A stretch of DNA of 57,062 nt from Hymenobacter glacialis (lineage in GTDB: Bacteria > Bacteroidota > Bacteroidia > Cytophagales > Hymenobacteraceae): assembly GCF_001816165.1 (NCBI RefSeq), contig NZ_MDZC01000050.1, forward strand, positions 1-57,062, written 5' to 3'. The position numbers and the translations under genes are program-made. Shown one piece after another: positions 13,866 to 22,359 of the stretch. The notes beneath the pieces are model-generated. The model saw only the letters and a program-made list of their open reading frames with translations. It did not search any database and had not been told where the DNA came from. The first letter of the stretch is position 1; each line of letters starts with the position of its first letter.

Positions 13866-14050
13866 GGAAAACCACTGCCAACTTTCAGTTGGCGAAGCAG
13901 AACGCCATTAGAACCCGTCAGCATTGCCAACAAATAATGCCCAGGCAACACGGTAATACGGTTATGTATGCCCGGCGGCAGCTACTGGCTGCGGTTGCTT
14001 TTCCTTTGCTACGTGGGCCCGGCGCCAGTGTTCCGGGGCTACCACCTGAC

Positions 14051-14102
14051 AAAGCCAGCGCCGATACAGTTGCCACAGGGCAAGCGTATCGGCGCTGGCT
14101 TT
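14051..14102. terminator. Perfect inverted repeat in the rpmB-rpmG spacer
   Basis: Two 17-base perfect arms, 14051-14067 (AAAGCCAGCGCCGATAC) and 14086-14102 (GTATCGGCGCTGGCTTT), surround an 18-base loop, about 70 bases downstream of rpmB. It probably ends the rpmB transcript. The rest of this 373-base spacer (13798-14170) contains the rpmG promoter and no convincing gene. Confidence 0.6.
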
Positions 14103-14170
14103 GGGTGTGTAGGGACGAATAGCGACCAGCCCAATCCGGGCTCGCGCATCCTCAGCCCCGGCTACTCACT

Positions 14171-14410
14171 CTAGTAAACGATGAAGCCCTGCTCCTTGGC
14201 CTTCTTCAGGACGGCCATGATGCCGTTCTTGTTGATGGTGCGGATGGTGGAGGTAGCTACTTTCAAAGAAACCCAGGCGTCCTGCTCGGGGATGTAAAAG
14301 CGCTTTTTCTGCAGGTTCGGATAGAACTTGCGCTTGGTCTTGTTGTTAGCGTGCGATACGTTGTTACCAACGCGGGTACGCTTGCCGGTCAAATCACAAA
14401 CACGGGCCAT
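14171..14410 (-). CDS. rpmB: 50S ribosomal protein bL28
   Basis: The 79-residue protein ([20 protein letters not shown], then [20 protein letters not shown]) is bL28, a large-subunit protein needed for assembly. Length and sequence are typical. It is followed by a spacer with a hairpin and then by rpmG and the DUF4295 gene in the same direction; in many Bacteroidota these three genes are closely packed, so the 373-base gap is larger than usual. A promoter candidate lies 43-73 bases upstream. Confidence 0.96.
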   Translation of the reverse strand: MARVCDLTGKRTRVGNNVSHANNKTKRKFYPNLQKKRFYIPEQDAWVSLKVATSTIRTINKNGIMAVLKKAKEQGFIVY

Positions 14411-14452
14411 AATATCGAAGGGTTAAAAATTACAATGCAGGGAAACGGGCCG

Positions 14453-14483
14453 CAAATATCGGCAAAATTCTGGCGTTCACCAA
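14453..14483 (-). promoter_or_regulatory. Possible rpmB promoter
   Basis: On the minus strand a TTG (14481-14483) and GATATTTG (14453-14460) are 20 bases apart. The -7 box deviates by one base from TAnnTTTG. Confidence 0.45.
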
Positions 14484-14494
14484 GCACCCTACCC

Positions 14495-14677
14495 TTATTT
14501 CTGTCCGGATGCGCCCTGAGAGCCTGCTTTGGCCCGAAAATTCCAGGGACAGTGCCGGCAACTGCTCTGGCAACAGCTGCCCCGGCGTCGGTGGTACTGC
14601 TCGGTGAAGACGAGGTAGCCCTCGGCGGTGTAGTAAAAATCGCCGGGCTGCAGCGGCTGGGGAACGATGGGCGGCAT
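14495..14677 (-). CDS. DUF5522 family protein
   Basis: The 60-residue product has GDFYYTAEGYLVFTEQYH followed by RRRGSCCQSSCRHCPWNF, the cysteine-rich pattern C-C-x-S-x-C-R-H-C-P-W of DUF5522. Family members are short cytoplasmic proteins with a presumed metal-binding Cys cluster; the function is unknown. The last dozen residues are Lys/Gly/Ser-rich and less conserved. A start at 14688 in another frame is rejected because that frame lacks this motif. It is transcribed away from the DUF2314-like gene. Confidence 0.8.
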   Translation of the reverse strand: MPPIVPQPLQPGDFYYTAEGYLVFTEQYHRRRGSCCQSSCRHCPWNFRAKAGSQGASGQK

Positions 14678-14756
14678 GGGTGAATCAAAGATACGGTGGG
14701 CGTCGTTGCAAGCGTTTCTGCTCGTAACTTGTTATCACTGCTTTCAGCCCTTTATC

Positions 14757-15266
14757 ATGAAAACAACACTCGCTTTCTTGCCGTTGCTCCTGATGGGAAC
14801 GGCGCTGCTCGCTGCCCGACACGCTCCTAGCCAAGGCGACCGGCCCGTGGTGCTGACCGCTGCTACGGCCCCGGTAGGCCTGCGGGCAGCTCTGGACCGC
14901 GCCCAAACCTCGCTGGCCGACCCATTGCGCGAAGCACTGCGGACCCTGCCAGCTGCCAAAAAACGGTTTCAGGTGGGGCTGCCCCAGGGCGACCAGCTGC
15001 TGCTCTCGGTGCGGGTGCAGGCCAGCGACACCAGCTTCCGCCAGGCTTCGGCCCGGGTGCTGGGGTGGCGCGGCAGCAGCATTCAGGCGCTGCTGCTGCC
15101 CAGCTCGGTGGGCGCCACCAGCCTGGCCGAGCCACTGCCCGTGAGCTTTCCCGAAACGGCCGTGGTGGACTGGACGCTGCTACGCGCCGGCGGCCGCGAG
15201 GAAGGCAACTACGTGGGCCGGCACCTCGACGCAGTCCAGCATCTCGAACGCCTGCCGCTCCGCTAG
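14757..15266 (+). CDS. Exported DUF2314-like protein
   Basis: The 169-residue product starts with a signal peptide (MKTTLAFLPLLLMGTALLAA). The mature part has a helix pair (LREALRTLPAAKKRFQVGLP) and a C-terminal segment PETAVVDWTLLRAGGREEGNYVGRHL that resembles the end of DUF2314 domains (I-x-D-W followed by G-Y-T-x-R), a family of unknown function. The predicted location is the periplasm. ATG 14757 is chosen because the longer frame from 14667 adds 30 residues ahead of the signal peptide. The ornithine aminotransferase gene starts 70 bases downstream. Confidence 0.55.
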   Translation: MKTTLAFLPLLLMGTALLAARHAPSQGDRPVVLTAATAPVGLRAALDRAQTSLADPLREALRTLPAAKKRFQVGLPQGDQLLLSVRVQASDTSFRQASARVLGWRGSSIQALLLPSSVGATSLAEPLPVSFPETAVVDWTLLRAGGREEGNYVGRHLDAVQHLERLPLR

Positions 15267-15335
15267 ACATGCGCGGCGACTTTGCGGCGTGAAAACCGTA
15301 ATTTCGCACCCTCATCACCATTTCCGCCCCACCGT

Positions 15336-16586
15336 ATGCAAACCTCCACTCCTACCGCCACCTCTAGCCGCGCCGAGCAGCTGATGCAGCTCGAAGACCA
15401 GTACGGCGCCCACAACTACCACCCCTTGCCCGTGGTGCTCACCCGGGGCGAAGGCGTGCACCTCTGGGACGTGGATGGCAAGCGTTATTACGACTTCCTG
15501 TCGGCCTATTCGGCCGTGAATCAAGGGCATTGCCACCCGCGCATTATTGGGGCGCTGACCAACCAGGCCCAGCAGCTTACGCTCACATCGCGGGCTTTTT
15601 TTAACGACCAATTGGGCGCGGCCGAGAAGCAGCTGTGTGAGTTGTTCAATTACGACAAAGCCCTGCTGATGAACTCGGGGGCCGAAGCCGTGGAAACTGC
15701 CCTGAAACTGGCCCGCAAGTGGGGCTATCAGGAAAAGGGCATTGCGCCGAACATGGCCCGCATTCTGGTGGCCGAGCACAATTTCCACGGGCGCACCACG
15801 GGCATCATTTCCTTCAGCACCGATGGCGATAGCACGGGTGGCTTCGGGCCTTTCATGCCGGGCTACCAGGTGGTGCCCTACAACGACATCGCGGCGTTGG
15901 AAGAGGCACTGAAAGACCCACACGTGTGTGCCTTCATGGTGGAGCCCATCCAGGGCGAAGCCGGCGTTATGGTGCCGTCGGTAGGCTATTTAGCGCAGGC
16001 CGCTGCCCTGTGCCGCGCGCACAACGTGCTGTTTGTGGCCGATGAAATCCAAACCGGACTGGGCCGCACCGGCAAGCTGCTGTGCTGCGACCACGAGGCG
16101 GTGCACGCCGACATCCTCATTCTGGGCAAAGCCCTGAGCGGCGGCGTGCTGCCCGTGTCGGCGGTGCTGGCCGACGACGTCATTATGCTGACCATTCAGC
16201 CAGGGCAGCACGGCTCTACTTTTGGCGGCAACCCGCTGGCCTGCGCCGTAATGCGCGCCGCGCTCGATGTGCTGCAGGACGAGAATCTAACCGCCAACTC
16301 TTACCGGCTGGGCGAAATTTTCCGCGAGCGGATGCGTCAGGTGCAAGCCAAGTGCCCCGAAACGGTGGAACTGGTGCGCGGCAAAGGCCTGCTGAACGCG
16401 GTGATTATCCGGCCTTCCGACGACGGCCGCACCGCATGGGACGTGTGTGTGACGCTCATGGAGCGCGGCGTGCTGGCCAAGCCCACCCACGGCGACATCA
16501 TTCGCTTTGCCCCGCCGCTGGTGATTACGGAGGAGCAGCTGCACGAGGCCTGCGATATAATTGAGGAGGTTATTCTGGCCTTCTAA
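15336..16586 (+). CDS. rocD: Ornithine--oxo-acid transaminase
   Basis: The 416-residue protein is a class III PLP aminotransferase: [16 protein letters not shown] at the start is the hallmark of ornithine aminotransferase, followed by [47 protein letters not shown] and ILGKALSGG with the PLP Lys at about 265. It transfers the delta-amino group of ornithine to 2-oxoglutarate, giving glutamate semialdehyde, which links arginine and proline metabolism. The ATG at 15336 gives the expected length for the family. A palindromic repeat begins immediately after its stop codon. Confidence 0.95.
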   Translation: MQTSTPTATSSRAEQLMQLEDQYGAHNYHPLPVVLTRGEGVHLWDVDGKRYYDFLSAYSAVNQGHCHPRIIGALTNQAQQLTLTSRAFFNDQLGAAEKQLCELFNYDKALLMNSGAEAVETALKLARKWGYQEKGIAPNMARILVAEHNFHGRTTGIISFSTDGDSTGGFGPFMPGYQVVPYNDIAALEEALKDPHVCAFMVEPIQGEAGVMVPSVGYLAQAAALCRAHNVLFVADEIQTGLGRTGKLLCCDHEAVHADILILGKALSGGVLPVSAVLADDVIMLTIQPGQHGSTFGGNPLACAVMRAALDVLQDENLTANSYRLGEIFRERMRQVQAKCPETVELVRGKGLLNAVIIRPSDDGRTAWDVCVTLMERGVLAKPTHGDIIRFAPPLVITEEQLHEACDIIEEVILAF

Positions 16587-16690
16587 GCGCAAGGTTTCGC
16601 GAAGTTTTAAAAGTTAAGTTTCGTGAGGTTTTCTTCGCCGGACTTAATTTTTGCGGGACTTAACTTTTGAAACTTTGCGAAACCTTGCGC
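16587..16690. repeat. 104-base palindromic element at a gene start
   Basis: The outer arms begin GCGCAAGGTTTCGC (16587-16600) and end GCGAAACCTTGCGC (16677-16690); pairing continues inwards for about 33 bases with three mismatches. It starts directly after the rocD stop and its right end forms the first codons of the FAD oxidoreductase gene. Its sequence differs from the GTCATGCTGAGC repeats. Confidence 0.8.
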
Positions 16691-17817
16691 TATCGTACTG
16701 GGAGCACCAGTCCTTTTTCGGGCCAGCCGATGTCGTAATCGTCGGCGCTGGCATAGTGGGGCTTACGGCCGCATTGTACCTGAAGCAGCGGCGGCCCGCC
16801 TGGCGCGTGGTGGTGCTGGAGCGCGGGATGCTACCGAGTGGTGCTTCTACGAAAAACGCCGGATTTGCCTGTTTCGGGTCAATCTCAGAGTTGATGGAAC
16901 AAGAGAGGCGCGGCGATTTACAGGCCGTGGTGAGTGCCCGCTGTGAAGGACTGGCGCGGCTGCGCGAGCTGGTTGGCGATGCCGAGCTGGACTACCAGCC
17001 GGTGGGCGGCTACGAGCTATTCCGGCACAAAGAGGAGGAATTGGCCACGGAATGCCTCACCAAAATTGGCTACTTCAATGAGCTGCTGGCGCCGGTAATG
17101 GGGCACGCGCACACGTTTCGTGACGCCAGCAGCGAGAGTGGCCGCTTCGGCTTTGCAGGCGTGGGGGCTTTGCTCAAAAATGAATGCGAAGGCAGCCTGG
17201 ATGCCGGGCGCATGATGCGGGCTCTGCTGGCCCGAGTGTGGGCCGCGGATGTGCCCGTGCTCACCAGCTGCGGCGTGGAAACCATAGAAACCACGGCGGG
17301 TGGAGGCTCGCGGGTGCATCTTAGCAACGGGGCGGGCATAACGACTGAACAGGTGCTGGTGGCTACCAATGCCTTTGCGGCCGAACTGCTGCCCAACCTG
17401 GGCGTGGTGCCGGGACGCGGGCAGGTGCTGGTGACCGAGCCCCTGCCGGACGTGCACCTGCCAGGCACTTTCCACTACGACCACGGCTACGCCTACTTCC
17501 GCCAGCTGCCCGATCAGCGCCTGCTGCTTGGCGGGGGCCGTAACCTGGACTTTGCCGCCGAAGCCACCACCGTGCCCGGCCTGACGGAACCCGTGCAACA
17601 GTACTTGGAAAAGCTGCTGCATGACGTCATCCTGCCCGGCCAGCGGCCCCGCATCGATTACCGATGGAGTGGGGTGATGGGGTTTGGCGCGGAACTGGCA
17701 CCACTTATCGACTGGGTGAAGCCCGGCGTGCTGGCCGCCGTGCGCTGCAATGGCATGGGAGTGGCCATGGGGGCCGGCACGGGCTGGCAGGCGGCCGAGA
17801 AACTGGCCCTCGGGTAG
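16651..17817 (+). CDS. FAD-dependent oxidoreductase (DAO family)
   Basis: The protein has an FAD-binding motif (DVVIVGAGIVGLTAALYL), LERGMLPSGASTKNAGFACF (typical of the glycine oxidase/DAO family) and a C-terminal GxG region near GVAMGAGTG, so it probably oxidises an amine or amino acid with FAD. The conserved beginning of such proteins is, from memory, LSYWE-xxSFF just after the start Met; here these residues (LSYWEHQSFFG) follow directly on the palindromic repeat and no ATG is in frame. Possible starts are TTG at 16651 or 16675, both inside the repeat. The repeat therefore appears to have replaced the start codon. The rest of the gene is intact, about 374 residues after the repeat. Confidence 0.8.
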   Translation: MRDLTFETLRNLALSYWEHQSFFGPADVVIVGAGIVGLTAALYLKQRRPAWRVVVLERGMLPSGASTKNAGFACFGSISELMEQERRGDLQAVVSARCEGLARLRELVGDAELDYQPVGGYELFRHKEEELATECLTKIGYFNELLAPVMGHAHTFRDASSESGRFGFAGVGALLKNECEGSLDAGRMMRALLARVWAADVPVLTSCGVETIETTAGGGSRVHLSNGAGITTEQVLVATNAFAAELLPNLGVVPGRGQVLVTEPLPDVHLPGTFHYDHGYAYFRQLPDQRLLLGGGRNLDFAAEATTVPGLTEPVQQYLEKLLHDVILPGQRPRIDYRWSGVMGFGAELAPLIDWVKPGVLAAVRCNGMGVAMGAGTGWQAAEKLALG

Positions 17818-17874
17818 CGAAAACCGGCAGATATTCGTACAGCATAGCTCAGCTCCCAACCCTGCTTTTCATTT

Positions 17875-18399
17875 ATGAATTTTTCTACGCGTCCCCGTTC
17901 GTTGCAACCCGGCCTGCTGGCATTATTGATGGTTTTCGCGGGCCTGGCCAGCGGCTGCCAGAGCAGCCGGCCCGGCTTTTCGTTTCAGCCGGCTCCGGGA
18001 CGGGTTCGGCCAGTGCCAGTGGCCTTGCCAGCGGCTGTTGAAGAACCGAAGCTAGCAGCTAAAGCGACTTTGGTAGCGGTAGCGCAACCGCGCGTTGAGG
18101 TACGGCCGCGCAAGCAATTGCGGCAATTGCGGACGCCAGTTCCAGCCGTGGCAAAGTCACCGATTCCGGCCGCGGTAGCTACGAGCAAGATTGTACCGCA
18201 TCGCCGGACACTGCTGCAGCGCCCACAGGCCCCGGCGGAAATGGGACTGGGCACCACTGTGCTGGGGGTTTTGGGGTTGATACTGCTGCCCGTGGCATTG
18301 GTGGGGCTGCTGCTCAGCGGCGGGCTGGTGTGGGGCGTGGTGGCCGGACTGGCTGCGCTGGCCGTGCTGGTGGCCTACCTCGACCCTTTTGGGCGGTAG
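17875..18399 (+). CDS. Lipoprotein with C-terminal hydrophobic region
   Basis: The 174-residue product has a lipoprotein-type signal (LLALLMVFAGLASGC), a long Pro/Ala/Val/Lys/Arg-rich linker and two C-terminal hydrophobic stretches (TTVLGVLGLILLPVALVGLL and LVWGVVAGLAALAVLVAYL). I have seen this layout in short Bacteroidota proteins of unknown function. It would be anchored at both ends to the membrane. It is followed by hemB in the same direction after 98 bases. Confidence 0.6.
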   Translation: MNFSTRPRSLQPGLLALLMVFAGLASGCQSSRPGFSFQPAPGRVRPVPVALPAAVEEPKLAAKATLVAVAQPRVEVRPRKQLRQLRTPVPAVAKSPIPAAVATSKIVPHRRTLLQRPQAPAEMGLGTTVLGVLGLILLPVALVGLLLSGGLVWGVVAGLAALAVLVAYLDPFGR

Positions 18400-18497
18400 T
18401 TGGCGGTTCGGAACGAACTTTGTGCCGGCGTCGCGCTTGTTAAGCCGGGCTTTTTTCAACATTTTACGCCAGGGCTCTGCGCCTTTGATTGATACAT

Positions 18498-19484
18498 ATG
18501 CTCCCTAACCACCGCCCTCGTCGCAACCGCAAGTCTGAAGTTATCCGTGATATGGTGCAGGAAACCCGCCTCACCACCCACGACTTCATCTTTCCCCTGT
18601 TTCTCATCGAAGGCCAGAACCAGGCCCTGGAAGTGAAATCTATGCCGGGCATCTTCCGGTATTCGGCCGATAGGATTGTGGAGGAAGTAGGAAAATGCGT
18701 AGAGCTGGGCATTAAGGCCTTTGCGCCGTTCCCCAGCATCAACGATGGGCTGAAGGACCGGCTGGCTAAAGAATCGGCCAATCCCGAGGGCTTATATCTA
18801 AAGACCGTGGCCGACATCAAGCGCCAGTTCCCGGACGTGGTGCTGATGACCGACGTGGCCATGGACCCCTACAGCAGCGACGGGCATGACGGCGTGGTAG
18901 ACGCTGAGTCCGGCGAAATTCTCAACGACGCAACACTGGAGGTACTCGGCCAGATGGCCCTGGCGCAGGCCCGCGCCGGCGCCGACATCATCGGGCCCAG
19001 CGACATGATGGACGGCCGCGTGGCCTGGATTCGGCGGGTGCTGGATGAGAATGCCTTTCAGCACGTGAGCATCATGAGCTACACGGCCAAATACGCCTCG
19101 GCGTTTTACGGCCCGTTTCGTGATGCGCTGGATTCGGCCCCGAAGAAAGGGGACAAGAAGAGCTACCAGATGAACCCCGCCAACAAGCGCGAAGCCCTGC
19201 GCGAGTTGGCTCTCGATGAAGCTGAAGGCGCCGACATGGTGATGATAAAGCCCGCCCTGAGCTACCTGGACGTGATTCATGCCGTGAAAGAGCGCACGCA
19301 CCTGCCCGTGACGGCCTACAACGTGAGCGGCGAGTACGCCATGGTGAAAGCCGCTGCCCAAAACGGCTGGCTAGACGGGGACAAGACCATGATGGAAGTG
19401 CTCACCAGCATCAAGCGCGCCGGTGCCGATGCCATCCTGACTTATTTCGCCAAGGAAGCAGCCGCCGTGCTGCGCCGCGGCTAG
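18498..19484 (+). CDS. hemB: Porphobilinogen synthase (delta-aminolevulinic acid dehydratase)
   Basis: The 328-residue enzyme condenses two 5-aminolevulinate molecules to porphobilinogen in haem synthesis. It has the N-terminal RPRRNRKSEVIRDMVQET arm, LFPLF-like segment (FIFPLFLIEG), two active-site Lys (near 198 in SYTAKYASAFYG and near 250 in MIKPALSYLD) and NVSGEYAM. The metal region reads TDVAMDPYSSDGHDG with Asp in place of the Cys of the zinc enzymes, so it should be of the magnesium-type, zinc-independent group. ATG 18498 is preferred to a TTG nine bases upstream. The GNAT gene follows after 12 bases, probably in the same transcript. Confidence 0.96.
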   Translation: MLPNHRPRRNRKSEVIRDMVQETRLTTHDFIFPLFLIEGQNQALEVKSMPGIFRYSADRIVEEVGKCVELGIKAFAPFPSINDGLKDRLAKESANPEGLYLKTVADIKRQFPDVVLMTDVAMDPYSSDGHDGVVDAESGEILNDATLEVLGQMALAQARAGADIIGPSDMMDGRVAWIRRVLDENAFQHVSIMSYTAKYASAFYGPFRDALDSAPKKGDKKSYQMNPANKREALRELALDEAEGADMVMIKPALSYLDVIHAVKERTHLPVTAYNVSGEYAMVKAAAQNGWLDGDKTMMEVLTSIKRAGADAILTYFAKEAAAVLRRG

Positions 19485-19496
19485 ACCACGTCCAGC

Positions 19497-20003
19497 ATGC
19501 CAGCAACCCGCCGCGCCACGCTGACCGACGTGCCCGCCATACTGGCCCTGATACGGCGCGTGGTGCCGCTGATGCACGCCAGCGGCAACTTTCAATGGTC
19601 GGGGGACTACCCCAACGAAGCCGTGTTTACCACCGATATTGAGCGCAACCACCTGTGGGTGGCCGAGCTGGATGGCGCGGTGGCCGGCGTGGCCGCCCTC
19701 ACCCAGGACCAGGACGCTGAGTACGCCCAAGCCGACTGGGACGTGACCGAGCCGGCCTTGGTGACGCACCGCCTGGCCGTGGACCCGGCCGCGCAGGGCC
19801 GCGGCGTGGCCCTGGCCCTCATGGCCCAAGCCGAGATGCAGGCCGTGGCGCAAGCCCTGCAGGTGCTGCGCGTGGACACCAATTCGGAAAATGCTGCCAC
19901 GCAGCGGCTGTTCCCGAAGCTGGGTTATCGGTTTGCGGGCGAGATTACGCTGGCGTTTCGGCCGGGGCTGCGGTTCTTTTGCTACGAGAAACGGCTGGCT
20001 TAG
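19497..20003 (+). CDS. GNAT family N-acetyltransferase
   Basis: The 168-residue protein has a GNAT acetyl-CoA-binding motif A (LAVDPAAQGRGVALALMAQAE, with the Q/R-x-x-G-x-G/A pattern), motif B (LRVDTNSENAATQRLFPKLGYRF), and an N-terminal RRATLTDVPAILALIRRV. It is likely to acetylate a small molecule or protein N-terminus; the substrate cannot be told. The start codon lies 12 bases after hemB. Its stop overlaps the stop of the convergent secreted-protein gene by four bases. Confidence 0.85.
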   Translation: MPATRRATLTDVPAILALIRRVVPLMHASGNFQWSGDYPNEAVFTTDIERNHLWVAELDGAVAGVAALTQDQDAEYAQADWDVTEPALVTHRLAVDPAAQGRGVALALMAQAEMQAVAQALQVLRVDTNSENAATQRLFPKLGYRFAGEITLAFRPGLRFFCYEKRLA

Positions 20004-20575
20004 TCGGGTACTGCGAAGGCGGCCAGCTCGGCCAGTTCACTCGCGAGCAGGCGTTCCCAGCCGGCCTGCTTGTCGAGGAAGAGGCCGTATTTGGTTTCGT
20101 CGGCGTATTGAATCTGCCGCTTGTTGGCATTTTCGTAGGCCGTTCGGAACAAGTCGTTGATATCGGGCTTGCCTATCAGCAGCATGCGTTTGGCACCGGC
20201 TCGCAGCTCCTGCCGCAGGTGCCGGGCGGCCACTTCGTTGATATCCCACAGGGTCTGGAGGTAGCGAATTTGCAAGGCCACACCCGTTTGGTCGGTAGAA
20301 TCGAGGTAGGAACCGGCGCTGTGGAAGACGTTCTGGACTACCCGGTTGGCTTTTTTGCCAAACAGGTCGCCCACCACGCCGTCCATCTGCAGGCCCATGC
20401 TGCCCATGCTCTGGCTTAGGTTATTCTGAGGGCGCAGTTGAAACTGGAAGTCGCGCGGTTGCAGGCGGTGGGTGGTGCTCCAGAGCAGGTAGCCGGGGGG
20501 CAGCGGCTTTCTGATTTGGGCAAAGCCTGACTGGCTGAGCCACAGCAGGGAAACGAGCAGTGCAAAACGAACCAT
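20000..20575 (-). CDS. Secreted protein of unknown function
   Basis: The 191-residue product starts with a signal peptide (FALLVSLLWLSQSGFAQ) and contains WDINEVAARHLRQELRAGAK, RQIQYADETKYGLFLDKQ and DLFGKKANRVVQNVFHSAG. It is mostly helical with no recognised domain. It is encoded downstream of the APC permease on the same strand (23 bases between), so the two may be co-transcribed. A role in sensing or binding in the periplasm is a guess only. Confidence 0.6.
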   Translation of the reverse strand: MVRFALLVSLLWLSQSGFAQIRKPLPPGYLLWSTTHRLQPRDFQFQLRPQNNLSQSMGSMGLQMDGVVGDLFGKKANRVVQNVFHSAGSYLDSTDQTGVALQIRYLQTLWDINEVAARHLRQELRAGAKRMLLIGKPDINDLFRTAYENANKRQIQYADETKYGLFLDKQAGWERLLASELAELAAFAVPD

Positions 20576-20598
20576 CGTGAGTTGACGACTGGTGTGGG

Positions 20599-21984
20599 CT
20601 AAGTGTTTTTCTGCTCAAATGGCCAACGCTTCAGCCGGCGGCTCCAGAGCAGAAACACTACCACGCCCAGCACCGTCACGGCCAGGCCGGAGAGCATAAA
20701 CTGCGGGCCCGTGCTCCAGAAAATCAGCAGCCACACCGCAATGGCAATGAGTACCGGCAGCGGGTAGAGCGGCATTTTGAAGGGCAGCGAGGCCGTGCCG
20801 CGCCGGCGGCGCAGCAGCATCAGCCCCACGGCCTGGCCCACGAACTGCACCAGAATGCGCATGGCCAGAATGGCCGTAATTACCTCGCCCAGTCGAAACA
20901 ACAGACTGAACACGAAGCCCACCCCGCCAAGAATGAGCAGCGACACGTGAGGAAAGTTTTTGGTGGGGTGCAGCCGGCCGAACACGGACAGAAACTCGCC
21001 ATCGGCAGCGGCGGCGTAGGGGATACGCGAGTAGCCCAGCAGCACCGCAAATAGCGAAGCAAACGCCACCAGCAGCACCAGCGCCGTGGCGGCCTGCGCG
21101 GCGGCCACGCCGTAGAGCCGCTCCACAAACAGGCTCACGATGAACTGCGACTTGTCGGCAATGGCGCCGGCGCCGCCGGCCTGCCAGCTTTGCACCTCCT
21201 GCCACGGAATAACGGTGCCCACGCTCCAGTTCAGCAGCAGGTACAGGGCCATGATGCCGAGGATGCTGAAGAAAATGCTGCGCGGAATCACGCGCTGTGG
21301 ATTCACAATTTCGCCGCCCAGGTGGCACACGTTGTAGTAGCCCAGGTAGGAATACACGGTTTTGATGGCGGCCTGGCCCATGGCGGCCGACAGCAGCACG
21401 CCCGGCAGGGCCGAGACGCCGCCACTGGGCAGCCAGGCCACCTCGTGGTTGGCGTGAGTGAGGCCACCGAAAATCAGCCAGCCCATCAACCCCAGCACCG
21501 CCACCCACAGCATCACCCCCAGCCGGCCAATGTCCTCGATGCGGCGATAGAGCAGCACGATAAGCAGCAGCACCACGGCGCCCGAAACTATTTTGGGCTG
21601 CCACCACTCCGTCATGGGCACGAGGTAGCCAAAATACTGGGCAAAGCCGATGGCGCCCGAGGCCAGCACCAGCGGCGACTGCACCAGCGTCTGCCACACG
21701 TAGAGAAACGACATCAACCGGCCCCATTTGTGCTCGCCATACGCCAGCTTGAGGAAGCGGTAGGAGCCGCCGGCTTCGGGATAAGCCGCGCCCAGCTCGC
21801 TCCACACCAGGCCATCGACCAGGGCCAGGCCGGCGCCTACCAGCCACGCCAGCAGGAAGTTGGGACCCATAAAACCCATCACGAGCGGCAGGGTGACAAA
21901 GGGGCCAATGCCCACCATGTCAATCATATTTAGCGCGGTGGCTTGAACGATGCCGAGGCGGCGCTGCAAAGTGGGTTGGGACAT
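20599..21984 (-). CDS. APC family amino acid permease
   Basis: The 461-residue protein has about twelve hydrophobic segments and the APC family beginning (TALNMIDMVGIGPFVTLPLV), the GxG and proline-containing helix 1, EAGGSYRFLKLAYG (residues that line the substrate site) and a late YSRIPYAAAADGEFL. It should import amino acids or amines across the inner membrane by proton or sodium symport or by exchange. The ATG at 21984 is used because the upstream extension (to 22107) is not hydrophobic. Closest relatives cannot be named without a search. Confidence 0.88.
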   Translation of the reverse strand: MSQPTLQRRLGIVQATALNMIDMVGIGPFVTLPLVMGFMGPNFLLAWLVGAGLALVDGLVWSELGAAYPEAGGSYRFLKLAYGEHKWGRLMSFLYVWQTLVQSPLVLASGAIGFAQYFGYLVPMTEWWQPKIVSGAVVLLLIVLLYRRIEDIGRLGVMLWVAVLGLMGWLIFGGLTHANHEVAWLPSGGVSALPGVLLSAAMGQAAIKTVYSYLGYYNVCHLGGEIVNPQRVIPRSIFFSILGIMALYLLLNWSVGTVIPWQEVQSWQAGGAGAIADKSQFIVSLFVERLYGVAAAQAATALVLLVAFASLFAVLLGYSRIPYAAAADGEFLSVFGRLHPTKNFPHVSLLILGGVGFVFSLLFRLGEVITAILAMRILVQFVGQAVGLMLLRRRRGTASLPFKMPLYPLPVLIAIAVWLLIFWSTGPQFMLSGLAVTVLGVVVFLLWSRRLKRWPFEQKNT

Positions 21985-22359
21985 GGCAACGAAAGTAGTA
22001 CCTGATGCGCTAGTTCTAGCCTCCTCCGTAGGCTGCTGCTCCGTTGCGCGGTAGCAGAGGGCATATCGGGAGTTGTCAGTTCCCCTTGCCGGGCCTGCGA
22101 GCGGCACAAGGCCACGCCTGCCAACACCAGCACGGATTATGTCCTAAGGCCCGACACGAGGACAACCGCCTCTGCACTTTTTTGTCGAGGCCAAAGCCCT
22201 GGGTTAAAAAAGAGCCGGTGGCCTTCGCTGCTAGCAGCCATTCGCGTTTGGTATTTCGGGCCAGGCCCAGCGCAGCTGGCTTGGGAGTTTCCAACCTCCC
22301 GGCCCAGTCTGCGTAGGTTTAGGCAGCTTTTCTTCGCTTTTTTATTCATTTCCTCCTTT
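21985..22359. other. Intergenic region between divergent genes
   Basis: This 375-base stretch between the APC permease and the cation transporter contains no convincing gene. A TACTTTCG box just upstream of the permease start is a weak -7 candidate on the minus strand. No strong promoter for the transporter is seen. Confidence 0.4.

Noticed and set aside
13889..14174. Short plus-strand frames in the rpmB-rpmG spacer
   Set aside because: They run through the perfect inverted repeat and have no conserved features.
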